A DNA stretch of 64,000 nucleotides from Bacteroidia bacterium (lineage in GTDB: Bacteria > Bacteroidota > Bacteroidia > UKL13-3): the NCBI GenBank assembly GCA_025454975.1, contig JALONK010000011.1, positions 1 through 64,000 on the forward strand, in the 5' to 3' direction. Of this stretch, positions 1 through 10,162 are shown one piece after another. The position numbers were made by a program, and so were the translations under genes. How positions within the stretch are numbered: position 1 is the first letter of the stretch; each line of letters starts with the position of its first letter. Under the pieces are notes generated by a model, which saw nothing but the letters and a program-made list of their open reading frames with translations, ran no database searches and was not told the DNA's origin.

Positions 1-3000
1 GGATATACATTAACTATTCGTCCGGCCGCAGCTACTCAAGTTATTTTATCTGGTACTTTAGGTAACACCAATGGTTTGGTTAGATTTAATAATGTAAGCA
101 GATTAAACTTGCTTGGTTTTGCTGCCAGCGGAAGCGCTACTGACACCCTACTTACTATTCGTTCAAGCTCAACATTAACTCCTGCAATAGGGTTTATTAA
201 CGGAGGTTCGGCGGATACAATTATGGGTGTGATTTTTGAAAGTAGAACAACAAGTAATGCTGTTGTATTCTTTTCAAGCTCAACCAACACTAATGGAGGT
301 CCATTCTTAAATAATATAACGTTTAGAGATAATTTGGTTCGTCAAGATATGACTTCGCCAATTAGCTCATTACCATCAGTTGGTATTTTAGTTACCGGCT
401 CAAGTCCAAACTTTAACACCAATATCAGAATAGTAAATAACGTAATTTACAATTTTACAGCTTCAGGTATTAATGCATTTACTGCAAACGGAGGAAATTA
501 TTTTATTTCTGCCAATAGTTTCTTCTATGATGCAACAGCCACCGCAGCAACTCATACTTTTATTAATATGACTCCAGGGTCATCTAGTAATGGTAACGTT
601 ATTAGTAACAATTGGTTAGGAGGTAGGGCACGTTTTAGCGGTGGTCCTCGATTGGTTTACACCGGTGGAGTAACAGGTATTACTGTTAATACAGGTTTAA
701 CTACAGGTACAATTATCAACAATAACGTAATTGCAAATTTAACAGCAGGTACATCCTTTACAGGTATTAACGTTGCAGGTTCTGCTACATATTCGGTTAA
801 TGGAAACAGAATTGGAAGTGTTGACTCCTTTACGACTGTCATAGCCAATGGTGCTTTTAGGTTCCAAGGTATCAACAGTACAGCATCAGGTGATGTTACC
901 TTCACTCTTGACACTGTAGTTAATATTTATCACTTAAATACAACTGCAACAGCAAGTATGGTAGGTATTAACGTAAGTAGCGGTTTTAGTAATGTAACGT
1001 TAATTGATAGAAATCATGTTAGAGGATTATTCTTAAATTCACCTAATACCGGTACATCTACTACGGCTTCTGTAATTGGAATTTGCGTTAGCTCAGGTAG
1101 CTTATCACAAACAATTTCTAACAATAATGTTCAAACCTTACAAAATATTAATAACGTTTCTAATCATTCTGTTTACGGTATATTAGCCACCAGTGGTGCC
1201 AATAACATTATTAATAATAGGGTTTATGGATTATTGTCTCGTACTACCAGCATTAGCTCAAATTCAACCATAACTCCGGTTATTGGTATTTCAAATACAA
1301 GCTTTACAACCGGTACCGTAAATATCAATAATAATATTGTTGATAGCGTGTACTATACCGGTACATCAACAACACAAGTAATTGGAATTATGGCAACTCC
1401 TCCTGGTAGTTCGGTAACCCATTTATTCAACTGTAATAATAACATTGTAAGAAATATAAATAGTTCTTCTACTTCTACTTCTACAAATGCAAGTGCAGGG
1501 ATTGTTGGTATTCATTATAACAATGCGTTTGTTACCGGAACATTTAATAGCACTATTTCAGGAAATCAAATAAGTGTTCTTAATCATATTGGTGCGAGTG
1601 GTTCGTTTAACATTATTGGATTGTTAATTGCAAATAGCGGTGTACTGGCCAGTAACAATAGCACAGCAAATGGCAACTTCATACATAGTTTCCGTTCAGA
1701 TGCAATTACAGGAACTCCTATATTCACCGGAATTTTAAACCTAAATGGTTTTATGACTTATACGAATAATATGATTCGTTTAGGTATTGATAGTGCCGGT
1801 GTGCTTATGAGTCGTGCACGTGAACTTAATGGTATCTTTCAATTTACAGGAAATCAAAGCAGGTATTATCATAACACAATTTATTTAAATGGTGCACCAA
1901 CAGTTGGTACCAGTAACACCTTCGGATATAGGGTAAACGCTACTGTTACTGTAGGTCAGCAAAACGACTTTAGAAATAATATCGTTGTAAACGCTGTGGC
2001 TAATTCGGGTACTGCAACAGGAACACACTTTGCTGTTCAGTTACAAGATTCATTGCGCCATACCATGAACTATAATTTGTATCATACACCTGGCAACTAC
2101 ATGGGTAGAATTAATGCTTCAAATACTTTCTATCTACAACTTGAAGATTCAATACATAGCTGGAAGGCCGTTACAGGGTTAGACATGACCAGTGCTGCCG
2201 GTAGTCCTGTATTTACTCCGGAAGCAGACGCAGTAGCTGATTTAGCCATATTAACTGTTTCAACTTCTAATAACATTGAAAGAACCGGTGATCCTAGTGT
2301 AGTGGTAGCGAATGATTATTTTGGTAATTCACGCGCTGCAAATACTCCTAGTGATATTGGAGCTCATGCAGGTAACTTTACTTTAGCGAATGATTTATTC
2401 CCGCCTGCCATTTCATACACTAACTTTAGTAACACAGGTAATACAACAGCAACAAGAACCCTTGCTAATGTTACGATTACGGATAATAATGGAGTTCCAA
2501 CTACAGGTGCTAACCGTCCGCAGTTGTTATACAGCAAAGACGGAACAACTTGGTTTGTGTCGTCAGCTCTTAATATTACAGGAACACCTACTAACTTAAC
2601 TGCATCATTCAACCTTGATCAGTTACAATTGGCTCCATTAGCGATAACCGATTCAGTATTTTACTATGTTCTTGCTCAAGATAATGCGGGCAATACCATC
2701 TCGAATGCACCATTTGCCGTAGCTTCTGGTGTTGGTTTAGCTAACATCTCAAATCATCCATTACGTCCGGCTAATTATAAGTTTTTACCGGTTATTCCGG
2801 CGAATTCGGTATTCTCAGTTGGTAATGGTCAAACGTATCCTAGTTTAACCGGAATTGGTGGATTATTTGAATTCCTTAATACACGTACTTTAGGAGGTAA
2901 TATTTCAGCTGAAATTACTTCGGATATAACTGAAACCGGCTTAGTTGCTTTAAATGCTTTTGCTGAAGATGGTGTTGGTGGATATTCATTAACTATTCGT

Positions 3001-6000
3001 CCATCAGCAGGTACAACCGTTGTTAGAACACTACAAGGAAATCTGAATAATCCTTTGATAGTCCTGAACGGTACTGCAAGGGTTAAGTTTTTAGGAATAC
3101 CAACCAATGGAACTGCCAATCAAAAATTGATTCGTGTAAGAAATAATGGTACGGGAGCGGTAGTTCAGATGCAAAATGGAGCTTTTGGAAACCGAATACA
3201 CAACTTATTAGTTGAAGGAGGGGCGAACACATTTACTAGTGGTGCATTAACATTTATCACCAATGCAGGTACAGTTCCTTGTACGTTTGATACCATTAGT
3301 GGTTGTGTGATTACTAATAATTCAACTTTGTCATTACCAAATGGTATTGCAGCCTTCTCTATCTATTCGCAAGGTATAGCCGGCGTATTTAATGCAAATA
3401 ATACCATCATGGATAATGAAATAGCAAATTTCAGTAATTCGGGGGTTGTTATCGACCAACAAAATGGTAATGATTGGGTAATTACCGGTAATAGTTTCTA
3501 TAATAATTTACCTATTTCATTAAACACAAATCAGTATGCGTGTATAAACATAGTGCCTGGTGTAAATGGTAGTGGTTATATTATCAATAATAACTGGATA
3601 GGTGGAACGGCCGCTAATGCAGGAGGAACCGCATGGAGTCATACCGGAAATACCGTGTTTTTCGGAATTCGTTATTCTGGTGGAACAAATGGAACTGCCA
3701 TTATCAGAAATAATGTTATTCAAAACATGAACTTAAATATTCCTGCGTTTAACACTTTCACAGGTATTACGGTATTGGCCGGAAATGCCAACATTGGCGG
3801 TTCTGTTGCACAAGGTAATATTGTAGGAAGTACTACCCTAACCAATAGTATTATTCATAATGGATTTAGCGGCTTTACCGGGATAACATTTGCAAGTCCG
3901 GGTGATGGTGTTTTATCAGGTAACACTGTTGCAGGTATAGTTCATGGAGCTGCTGCTCAAACCGGTACATTTGTTGGCATAAGCTTTACCAACGGTAGGG
4001 TGCTAGGAATGGAGAATAATACAGTAGGAAGCACAACTGTTGCCAACTCAATTACTTATCTAGGTTCCGGTCAAATTACAGGTATTCAACTTTCATTACC
4101 TGCTACGTTTACTCCTTCGTTTACTGTGTCAAATAACACCGTAAGTAACCTAACTGCATCTGCTACACAATCTAATATTTCATTAAGAGGTATAGCCTTT
4201 AATGGAACAGCGGTTCCAACAATTTCAAATAATACCATTAGCAACCTGAATTCTAATTCAGCAAGTATTCTTACAGGAAGTGGAAATTCAGTAGTAGGTA
4301 TAATTATGCAAGGAAGTTCGGCTGCATTAGGTTTTGTTAATAACAATACCATTAGTGCAATTAGAGCAAACAATACTGTTTCTGCAACTAATGCATCAGG
4401 TATAATTCAAACATCAGGTCAAAGCGTTTCATACAATGCAAACCGCATTTTTGATATTACTAATGCCTCTACTGCTACTTCAAGTAATCCAACTGCAACA
4501 GCGGCCGGTATTCAAATTAGTAGTGGATCAACAAATTGCTTTATCACTAATAATCAGATTAGTTTAGGTTCGGGGCAAACAACCAATACTCAATTCAATG
4601 GTATATGGGTGTCACTTAACAGTTCGGCATTTATTACTAATGTGTTTAATAATAGTGTTGTAATTGGTGGTACAGCCTCATCAGGTGCTAATAATTCTTA
4701 TGCTTTTGTTCGAGGTAATAACACTGGTGCTAACTTATTTACGTTGTTAAGTTTAAGAAACAATATTTTCGCCAATACAAGAACCGGTGGAACAGGTAAT
4801 CACTATGCTATTTCTAATCAAACAACAACACCATCAAATAACGAGTGGACAAACGCCAGCAGTCAGTATAATTTATTGGTTAGCGCTAACACAAATACAG
4901 TTGGTGAGTGGGGTGTAACTGCCAGAAACTATAGTGATTGGTTAACAAGTTCTTTTGCTGATAACTGGAGTTATTACATGCAAAGCGGAACCGGTGCGAA
5001 TCAATTAAACCTAAGTAATCTATTCACAAATATTGCTACAGGAAATTTAGGTATTCAAACTGCTAATGTTGAATCGTGGTATGTGTATGGTAAAGGTATT
5101 GCAGGATCAATCGTTAATAACTTAAATGCCGACTTTGCAGGTACTTCTAGAGGAACAACTTTAGGAACGGGTATTTCAATCGGTTCGATTCAATTGAACG
5201 CTGCACCTACCATACTTCCTCCTGTTGCTGTTGCTTCTGCAACTCCGACAGCAAACGGTACAACCATTTTCAGATTTGCAAGTCGTCCGGTTATTACTTT
5301 AAACTGGGGCGCATCAGCACCAACCTCTGCATTATTATATAATTATGCCGGTGTAAATCCTCCTTCAGCTTTAGGTGGAAATAACTTGAATCAATATTCA
5401 AGGGTAGCTGTTTCAGGTGGTTCAGCTCCATACGATTATACTGCAACAGTTCATTACGATCCAGCATTAATTGGTGGAGTAACATCACAAGGTAATCTTC
5501 GTGTAGCTAATGAAACCACAGGTTCAACAGCAACTTCTCCGGTTTGGCAATTACAAACTATTTCAACAGTTAATACATCAAATAATACTGTAACATCAGG
5601 AGCAATCAGTTCAAATTTCAGCAACTTCTATTTCTCTGCTAATGAAAATACTGCGCCTCCAACAATCAATGGTTTCACACCATCGGCTAGAGAGGTTGGC
5701 GGTAACGTATCTATTAGAGGATCGTTGTTCACCGGCGCAACGGCAGTAAGCTTTAACGGTACAAGTCAACCAACATTTACAGTTGTAAATGATACATTAA
5801 TTACTACTACTGTGCCTACAGGTGCTACCACAGGTCCGGTTTCAGTAACCAATGTTTATGGTGTTGGAACAAGTACTACAAACTTTACAGTTATACCTGC
5901 ACCAACAGTTACCAACTTGTCAGTTAACACCGGTACTTTCGGAACTGCAGTTACCATTACAGGTACAGGCTTTACTTGGGCAACTCAAGTTCAATTTAAT

Positions 6001-8136
6001 ACAACCAATGCTACGTTTACTGTTGTTAACAACACAACAATTACAACCACGGTTCCTAACGGAGCAACTTCTGGTGTAATTACTGTCGTTAACCCAGCTG
6101 GGTCAGCCTCGAGTATTGCCACATTTACTGTAATAGGTGCGCCAACCATAACAGGATTTACCCCGGCTAACGGTCCTGTTGGAACAACTGTTACTATCAA
6201 TGGTACTAACTTCCAAGCTATTTCAAACGTAACGTTCAATTTAATCGCATCATCATTCACCGTTGTTAGTGCTACTCAAATTACTGCTACTGTACCTTCA
6301 GGTGCAACTACGGGCGCAATTAGAGTTATCAATGGTTCGGGTACAGCAGTTAGTGCAACTAATTTTGTGGTATTACCTGTGCCAACAGTTGATGCATTTA
6401 CACCTAGTAGTGGTGGTATCGGAACTGTAGTTACTATAACCGGTACTAACTTTGCAAATATTGATAGTGTTGAATTTGGTGGAGGTGTAAATGCAAGCTT
6501 TACCGTGGTTAATCCAACCCGAATTGATGCAACGGTTGCAGCAGGATCGGTTTCAGGTTTAATTACTGTATATCGTAATGGTGTTGCAGGTGTAAGTAGT
6601 TCAGGTAACTTCACTGTAATCCCTGACTTAGTTGTTTCTACTACTCAATCAGTATCGGGTACTTATAATAACATTACTGTAACAAACACAGGTGTTGCAA
6701 CCCTTGTTGGAAGTTTAGTAGCATTAGGTAATACCACGGTGCAATCAGGTGGTGTAGTAAACTTCGGTACAGAAGTATTAAGTGGAAATGGAAACTTTAC
6801 TGCAAACTCAGGTTCATTATTACGTATCGGTTCATTACAAGGTCTAACTTCAACAGGTGGTTTAACAGGAAACGTTCAGGTTGGTGGTAACAGGGTTTAC
6901 AATGGACGAGTTGAGTTTAATGGATCTCCTGCTCAGTCTTTAGGTAATGCTTTTGTAACTGGCATTGATACATTAATTATCAATAACCCTTCAGGTGTAG
7001 TTTTAAATAATGCTGCTGTTGTAAATAACCATTTAGTATTAGGTAATGGTAATTTAAATCTTTTCAATTTTAACTTAACATTGAACGGAACATTCGTAGC
7101 AAATGCATCTGGATACGTAGTTACAGACGGAACCGGAACATTAAGAAGAACAGTAGCCAACAATGCTACTAATGTATTGTTCCCTGTTGGAACTCAACAA
7201 TCATATACTCCGGCTACTTTACAATTAACCGCAGCTTCAACAACTGATGTATTTAGCGTAAGAGTAGCTAATGCCGTACTATCTGCTGCTACTTCCGGTA
7301 GCATAATCAATCAAAGTGTTGTGAACAGAACATGGTTTGTTTCTGAGAATACTGCCGGTGGTAGTAATTTAACAGTTACTTTAACTTGGGATGATTCACT
7401 TGAAATCAACACTTTTAATCGCGCGAATTGTGCTATTGCAGTATTCAACGGAGCATGGTCTCGTAGTGGTTCTTTAGGTGCGGCTACAGGAACTAACCCT
7501 TATAGCAGAACTGCAAGTGGTATTACAGCATTTAGTGCATTCGCCATTGGCGATATTAATGCAACATTATTACCGGTTCAATTATTAAGCTTTAATGCTA
7601 AGAAACAAGGCGATCAAGTTGTTTTAGATTGGGTAACCGCTTCTGAACGCAACAACAGTCGTTTTGAAATTGAACGTGCAGTTGATGGTGTGTCATTTGA
7701 AAACATTGGCACCGTAAAAGGTAAAGGAAATACCAACAAAGTGAGCAAGTATAACTTTATTGATCCTAAAGCCTTTGATGAATCTAATGTTGTATACTAC
7801 CGCTTGAAACAAGTTGATTTCGATGGTAAGTTCAGCTACAGCGAAGCCATAGCTATTAACAACAAGGAAACTAACAATGGTGAGTTGAGTGTTTATCCGA
7901 ATCCTTTTGCTTCTGGATTACAGCTAAAATTGAATAATGCAACAGATGGTGTTATGACAATTGAAGTGACTGATGCTACAGGTAAAGCAGTGGTAACTTT
8001 AACCAAACAAGTAACTGCCGGAGCACAATTGATGTTGTTAGATGAATTGAGTACGTTACAAGATGGTGTTTATTTCATGAATACAACAATAAATGGTAAT
8101 TCACAACGCATTAAATTAATTAAAGTTAGAGATTAA
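1..8136 (+). CDS. Giant T9SS-secreted beta-helix protein with IPT/TIG repeats (5' end outside window)
   Basis: The reading frame is open from base 1, so the start lies upstream; about 2,711 residues are visible. Probable cell-surface or secreted protein, perhaps an adhesin. In order: the tail of one long Asn/Ser/Thr-rich right-handed beta-helix block (1-2400, many short 'NN.I' turns), an Ig-like linker (about 2383-2700), a second complete block opening with FSVGNGQTYPSLTG (about 2811-5200), four IPT/TIG repeats (5656-6627), a beta-solenoid-like stretch (6628-7560), an FN3-like module containing LPVQLLSFNAKKQG (about 7570-7860) and a T9SS type A sorting domain opening with LSVYPNPF (about 7885-8133). 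Block order and linkers match the giant protein at 15648-26042, so the two are paralogues. A terminator follows. No enzymatic residues are recognisable; the adhesin role is inference, T9SS export is well supported. Confidence 0.9.
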   Translation, partial: GYTLTIRPAAATQVILSGTLGNTNGLVRFNNVSRLNLLGFAASGSATDTLLTIRSSSTLTPAIGFINGGSADTIMGVIFESRTTSNAVVFFSSSTNTNGGPFLNNITFRDNLVRQDMTSPISSLPSVGILVTGSSPNFNTNIRIVNNVIYNFTASGINAFTANGGNYFISANSFFYDATATAATHTFINMTPGSSSNGNVISNNWLGGRARFSGGPRLVYTGGVTGITVNTGLTTGTIINNNVIANLTAGTSFTGINVAGSATYSVNGNRIGSVDSFTTVIANGAFRFQGINSTASGDVTFTLDTVVNIYHLNTTATASMVGINVSSGFSNVTLIDRNHVRGLFLNSPNTGTSTTASVIGICVSSGSLSQTISNNNVQTLQNINNVSNHSVYGILATSGANNIINNRVYGLLSRTTSISSNSTITPVIGISNTSFTTGTVNINNNIVDSVYYTGTSTTQVIGIMATPPGSSVTHLFNCNNNIVRNINSSSTSTSTNASAGIVGIHYNNAFVTGTFNSTISGNQISVLNHIGASGSFNIIGLLIANSGVLASNNSTANGNFIHSFRSDAITGTPIFTGILNLNGFMTYTNNMIRLGIDSAGVLMSRARELNGIFQFTGNQSRYYHNTIYLNGAPTVGTSNTFGYRVNATVTVGQQNDFRNNIVVNAVANSGTATGTHFAVQLQDSLRHTMNYNLYHTPGNYMGRINASNTFYLQLEDSIHSWKAVTGLDMTSAAGSPVFTPEADAVADLAILTVSTSNNIERTGDPSVVVANDYFGNSRAANTPSDIGAHAGNFTLANDLFPPAISYTNFSNTGNTTATRTLANVTITDNNGVPTTGANRPQLLYSKDGTTWFVSSALNITGTPTNLTASFNLDQLQLAPLAITDSVFYYVLAQDNAGNTISNAPFAVASGVGLANISNHPLRPANYKFLPVIPANSVFSVGNGQTYPSLTGIGGLFEFLNTRTLGGNISAEITSDITETGLVALNAFAEDGVGGYSLTIRPSAGTTVVRTLQGNLNNPLIVLNGTARVKFLGIPTNGTANQKLIRVRNNGTGAVVQMQNGAFGNRIHNLLVEGGANTFTSGALTFITNAGTVPCTFDTISGCVITNNSTLSLPNGIAAFSIYSQGIAGVFNANNTIMDNEIANFSNSGVVIDQQNGNDWVITGNSFYNNLPISLNTNQYACINIVPGVNGSGYIINNNWIGGTAANAGGTAWSHTGNTVFFGIRYSGGTNGTAIIRNNVIQNMNLNIPAFNTFTGITVLAGNANIGGSVAQGNIVGSTTLTNSIIHNGFSGFTGITFASPGDGVLSGNTVAGIVHGAAAQTGTFVGISFTNGRVLGMENNTVGSTTVANSITYLGSGQITGIQLSLPATFTPSFTVSNNTVSNLTASATQSNISLRGIAFNGTAVPTISNNTISNLNSNSASILTGSGNSVVGIIMQGSSAALGFVNNNTISAIRANNTVSATNASGIIQTSGQSVSYNANRIFDITNASTATSSNPTATAAGIQISSGSTNCFITNNQISLGSGQTTNTQFNGIWVSLNSSAFITNVFNNSVVIGGTASSGANNSYAFVRGNNTGANLFTLLSLRNNIFANTRTGGTGNHYAISNQTTTPSNNEWTNASSQYNLLVSANTNTVGEWGVTARNYSDWLTSSFADNWSYYMQSGTGANQLNLSNLFTNIATGNLGIQTANVESWYVYGKGIAGSIVNNLNADFAGTSRGTTLGTGISIGSIQLNAAPTILPPVAVASATPTANGTTIFRFASRPVITLNWGASAPTSALLYNYAGVNPPSALGGNNLNQYSRVAVSGGSAPYDYTATVHYDPALIGGVTSQGNLRVANETTGSTATSPVWQLQTISTVNTSNNTVTSGAISSNFSNFYFSANENTAPPTINGFTPSAREVGGNVSIRGSLFTGATAVSFNGTSQPTFTVVNDTLITTTVPTGATTGPVSVTNVYGVGTSTTNFTVIPAPTVTNLSVNTGTFGTAVTITGTGFTWATQVQFNTTNATFTVVNNTTITTTVPNGATSGVITVVNPAGSASSIATFTVIGAPTITGFTPANGPVGTTVTINGTNFQAISNVTFNLIASSFTVVSATQITATVPSGATTGAIRVINGSGTAVSATNFVVLPVPTVDAFTPSSGGIGTVVTITGTNFANIDSVEFGGGVNASFTVVNPTRIDATVAAGSVSGLITVYRNGVAGVSSSGNFTVIPDLVVSTTQSVSGTYNNITVTNTGVATLVGSLVALGNTTVQSGGVVNFGTEVLSGNGNFTANSGSLLRIGSLQGLTSTGGLTGNVQVGGNRVYNGRVEFNGSPAQSLGNAFVTGIDTLIINNPSGVVLNNAAVVNNHLVLGNGNLNLFNFNLTLNGTFVANASGYVVTDGTGTLRRTVANNATNVLFPVGTQQSYTPATLQLTAASTTDVFSVRVANAVLSAATSGSIINQSVVNRTWFVSENTAGGSNLTVTLTWDDSLEINTFNRANCAIAVFNGAWSRSGSLGAATGTNPYSRTASGITAFSAFAIGDINATLLPVQLLSFNAKKQGDQVVLDWVTASERNNSRFEIERAVDGVSFENIGTVKGKGNTNKVSKYNFIDPKAFDESNVVYYRLKQVDFDGKFSYSEAIAINNKETNNGELSVYPNPFASGLQLKLNNATDGVMTIEVTDATGKAVVTLTKQVTAGAQLMLLDELSTLQDGVYFMNTTINGNSQRIKLIKVRD
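5656..6627 (+). repeat. Four tandem IPT/TIG domain repeats inside the giant protein
   Basis: Four consecutive units of about 80 residues (240-243 bases) begin near 5656, 5896, 6139 and 6379. Each opens with a P-T-[IV] turn, has a G.G..V.I.G..F strand, then F.VV....I...VP.GA. IPT/TIG units are immunoglobulin-like folds common in surface receptors and adhesins. The block is absent from the paralogous giant gene at 15648-26042, so it is a lineage-specific insertion or replacement. Confidence 0.85.
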
Positions 8137-8166
8137 CATTAATCTATTAACCCTAGTTTATGCAAT

Positions 8167-8206
8167 AAAAGGAAAAAGGCGGCGCGAAAGTGTCGCCTTT
8201 TCCTTT
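8167..8206 (+). terminator. Rho-independent terminator of the first giant gene
   Basis: A stem of about 13 pairs with one bulged A (left arm AAAGGAAAAAGGCG, right arm CGCCTTTTCCTTT) lies 31 bases after the stop at 8136. The T-rich right arm runs into TTATTA. Confidence 0.8.
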
Positions 8207-8230
8207 ATTAGGCATTTAAAGGAATAATTT

Positions 8231-8238
8231 TACCTTTG
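8231..8238 (+). promoter_or_regulatory. Candidate Bacteroidota -7 promoter box (TACCTTTG)
   Basis: TACCTTTG matches the TAnnTTTG consensus exactly and lies 17 bases before the ATG at 8256. There is no good -33 TTG at the usual distance, only a T-rich stretch overlapping the terminator. It would drive the small membrane protein and the FkbM gene. Confidence 0.5.
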
Positions 8239-8255
8239 CGACATAGAATTTAACC

Positions 8256-8480
8256 ATGTTAAAGTTTTTATTATATCTGTTTTTATTTTATGTGGTTTCA
8301 AGGTTATTGTTTGGAAAACTAACCGGAACCGGCATTGGCACAAAAATTTATCGTTTTAATACTCATCATCATCATTACCATGAATCGAACCCTAATGCTG
8401 CACAAGCAAAGGAAGGTTCAACTAAAAAAGGTAACGATAAGCACTTAGGTGATTATGTGGACTACGAAGAAATCAAATAA
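8256..8480 (+). CDS. Small membrane protein, possibly DUF4834-like
   Basis: 74 residues. One N-terminal membrane segment (residues 1-20, MLKFLLYLFLFYVV) is followed by a short polar tail with a His run (HHHHYHE, about 37-43) and an acidic end, DYVDYEEIK. The overall plan, an N-terminal helix and a closing YVDYEEIK, resembles the short Bacteroidota DUF4834 proteins; I assign that with low confidence and know no function. A TAnnTTTG box precedes it and the FkbM gene starts 9 bases after its stop, so the two are probably co-transcribed. The His cluster could bind metal, but that is speculation. Confidence 0.65.
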   Translation: MLKFLLYLFLFYVVSRLLFGKLTGTGIGTKIYRFNTHHHHYHESNPNAAQAKEGSTKKGNDKHLGDYVDYEEIK

Positions 8481-8489
8481 TTATTTAAG

Positions 8490-9239
8490 ATGAGTAAATT
8501 GATTAGAGCGGCATTATTAAAATGGTTGGGATACGAACGTTATTTGCAATTAGTAAGTGCTGTTTACATTCAACTAATAAAAGCAGGATTTTACAAACAA
8601 AGATACGCCGAACTATTTTACTTGAAGCAATTGGTTAAGCCGGGTTTTCAGGTAGTAGATATTGGTGCCAATGTTGGTTATTACAGTGTGTTTTTGTCAT
8701 TGCTCACCGGTGAATCGGGTCGAGTGTATGCAGTTGAACCTGTAGAATTATTTGCGAAGGTGTTTACAAAGAACATAAATAAGTTTGCACTAGATAATGT
8801 TACCCTGTTTCAAACTGCACTAGGGGATAAGCAAGGAAAGTTGCTAATGGGAACACCAATCGTGAATGGTGTTTTCCGACATGGCTTAACTCATATTTTA
8901 GATGATACCGAATCGAGGGAAGGAATGCATGTGTATGAAGTACCCGTGCAAGTTCCTGATCAATTATTTAATCAATTATCCAAAATTGATTTTATTAAAT
9001 GTGATGTAGAAGGGTATGAAGTAGTGCTTATGCCTCTATTTGTTGAAACCATTAATAAACATAAGCCAATATTACAAATAGAAATTAGCGGTAGTGATAA
9101 TCGAACGAAAATATTTAATCTGATGTCGTCCATTGGCTACGAATATCACATCTTAAATGAACAGGGTTTAAGAAAATTATCTTTTGAACAAGCGTTGGAT
9201 TCAACGAAGGATGATTTTTATTTTATGCCTTTAAAGTAA
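8490..9239 (+). CDS. FkbM family SAM-dependent methyltransferase
   Basis: 249 residues, normal for the family. The SAM-binding motif I is VVDIGANVGYYSVFL (about 55-69), followed by an acidic strand AVEP, and the family signature FIKCDVEGYEVVLM lies near 165-180. FkbM-type enzymes O-methylate sugars, lipids or secondary metabolites; the substrate here cannot be told, though glycan modification is common for this family in Bacteroidota. It follows the small membrane protein by 9 bases. Its stop overlaps the end of the convergent PAP2-like gene by 9 bases (9231-9239), and no terminator fits between them. Confidence 0.85.
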   Translation: MSKLIRAALLKWLGYERYLQLVSAVYIQLIKAGFYKQRYAELFYLKQLVKPGFQVVDIGANVGYYSVFLSLLTGESGRVYAVEPVELFAKVFTKNINKFALDNVTLFQTALGDKQGKLLMGTPIVNGVFRHGLTHILDDTESREGMHVYEVPVQVPDQLFNQLSKIDFIKCDVEGYEVVLMPLFVETINKHKPILQIEISGSDNRTKIFNLMSSIGYEYHILNEQGLRKLSFEQALDSTKDDFYFMPLK

Positions 9240-9833
9240 TAACATTACAATAAAAAATCCTGTAAGAAAACCTGCATATATTTGTTTTAAATCATGTGCT
9301 TGAAGAATTAACCTCGCACTTAAAATAAAGCCTGATATTACAAACAGTATCGGAATAATTAAACTTAAATTGATAAGAGCTAAAGGTTGAAGTTTAATGG
9401 CCACTGCACACAAGGCTCCGCAAGCAGTAGCATGTGCACTAATTTTTGTAAAAAAGTTAACAACCAAAAGTGTTATAGTGATGGTTGCCATCGCTAGCAT
9501 AAATGCTTGAATTGGTTTAGGACTACCAATTGTTCCAAACAAATAATATCCAAATAAATAAGCAAATGCAGCAGTTATATAGGGAATATGACGGTCGTCG
9601 GAATTATCCAACATGATAGAAGATGTATAACCTAAAGCCTTACGTATTACTACAACAAATAAAGGAATCATACTTGTTGTAATAAAAATAAACAAGGTGT
9701 AAAACCACTTAGCTTCACCTGATAGTCCGGCTTTTAAATAAGGATGTGTTTGCAACATCAATGTAAAAGTAATCAGATTAACAAATACCGGGTGACAAAC
9801 AATTGAGATGCCTAATGCTGTGTTCTTATCCAT
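9231..9833 (-). CDS. PAP2-like integral membrane protein
   Basis: 200 residues, mostly hydrophobic, with about six membrane segments. The C-terminal half carries two motifs resembling the type 2 phosphatidic acid phosphatase signature: KISAHATACG (130-139, compare the PSGH motif) and SARLILQAH followed by QIYAGFLTG (172-192, compare SR......H......G). The first motif lacks the usual Pro-Ser-Gly and the KX6RP motif is not evident, so catalysis is unproven; a lipid phosphatase-like role is inferred. Its start overlaps the end of the upstream Mpo1-like gene by 8 bases, so it is the last gene of the operon that begins at 14577. Confidence 0.75.
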   Translation of the reverse strand: MDKNTALGISIVCHPVFVNLITFTLMLQTHPYLKAGLSGEAKWFYTLFIFITTSMIPLFVVVIRKALGYTSSIMLDNSDDRHIPYITAAFAYLFGYYLFGTIGSPKPIQAFMLAMATITITLLVVNFFTKISAHATACGALCAVAIKLQPLALINLSLIIPILFVISGFILSARLILQAHDLKQIYAGFLTGFFIVMLLL

Positions 9834-10143
9834 TAGCTTTAAATCGTTGTTTGCCGATGATTAGATGATAGTACAAAACGAAATCGCTTGCTAAACTATA
9901 TAAAGGGTATGTGAATGTTGCCGGTTTATTTTTTTCAAAAAAGAAATGTCCAACCCATGCAAATCCGTATCCGGAGAGTGGACACCCAATTAACCACCAA
10001 AGATTTTGTTTTAACAAGGCTATCAAAACAAAAATGAAAAACAAGGTTGTGCCTATAAAATGTAAAACCCTGCAAGTCGTATCTTGATGTTCGCTCAGGT
10101 AATAAGTGTAGAATGTTTTAAAGTCGTTTATTTTGTTAGCCAT
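9826..10143 (-). CDS. Mpo1-like (DUF962) membrane protein
   Basis: 105 residues. It matches the DUF962/Mpo1 family: an early His in RVLHFIGTTL (25-34), two hydrophobic segments, then GYGFAWVGHFFFEKNKPATF (58-77) with the conserved GHF..E.N.PATF core, and a C-terminal YPLYSLASD. The yeast member Mpo1 is an iron(II)-dependent dioxygenase that shortens 2-hydroxy fatty acids, using conserved His residues; the His residues seen here are compatible with that. It lies 19 bases after the MoxR gene and overlaps the PAP2-like gene, a neighbour that also suggests lipid handling. Confidence 0.85.
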   Translation of the reverse strand: MANKINDFKTFYTYYLSEHQDTTCRVLHFIGTTLFFIFVLIALLKQNLWWLIGCPLSGYGFAWVGHFFFEKNKPATFTYPLYSLASDFVLYYHLIIGKQRFKANG

Positions 10144-10162
10144 TTTTATGAATAGACAACCG

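Noticed and set aside
76-78. Start of the first giant gene at base 76
   Set aside because: Base 76 is a TTG leucine codon inside a frame open from base 1, and the preceding residues (GYTLTIRP) match internal block sequence of the paralogue.
657-914. Long minus-strand open frames inside the first giant gene (also near 2364, 2829, 4086, 5991, 6276, 6933)
   Set aside because: They are mirror frames of a repetitive Asn/Ser/Thr-rich gene, with no start context or recognisable protein; the plus-strand frame is continuous and carries known domains.
1-8136. Possible CRISPR-like array from the repeated short motifs
   Set aside because: Repeats are degenerate, in frame and of protein type (NN.I turns), without constant repeat and variable spacer units.
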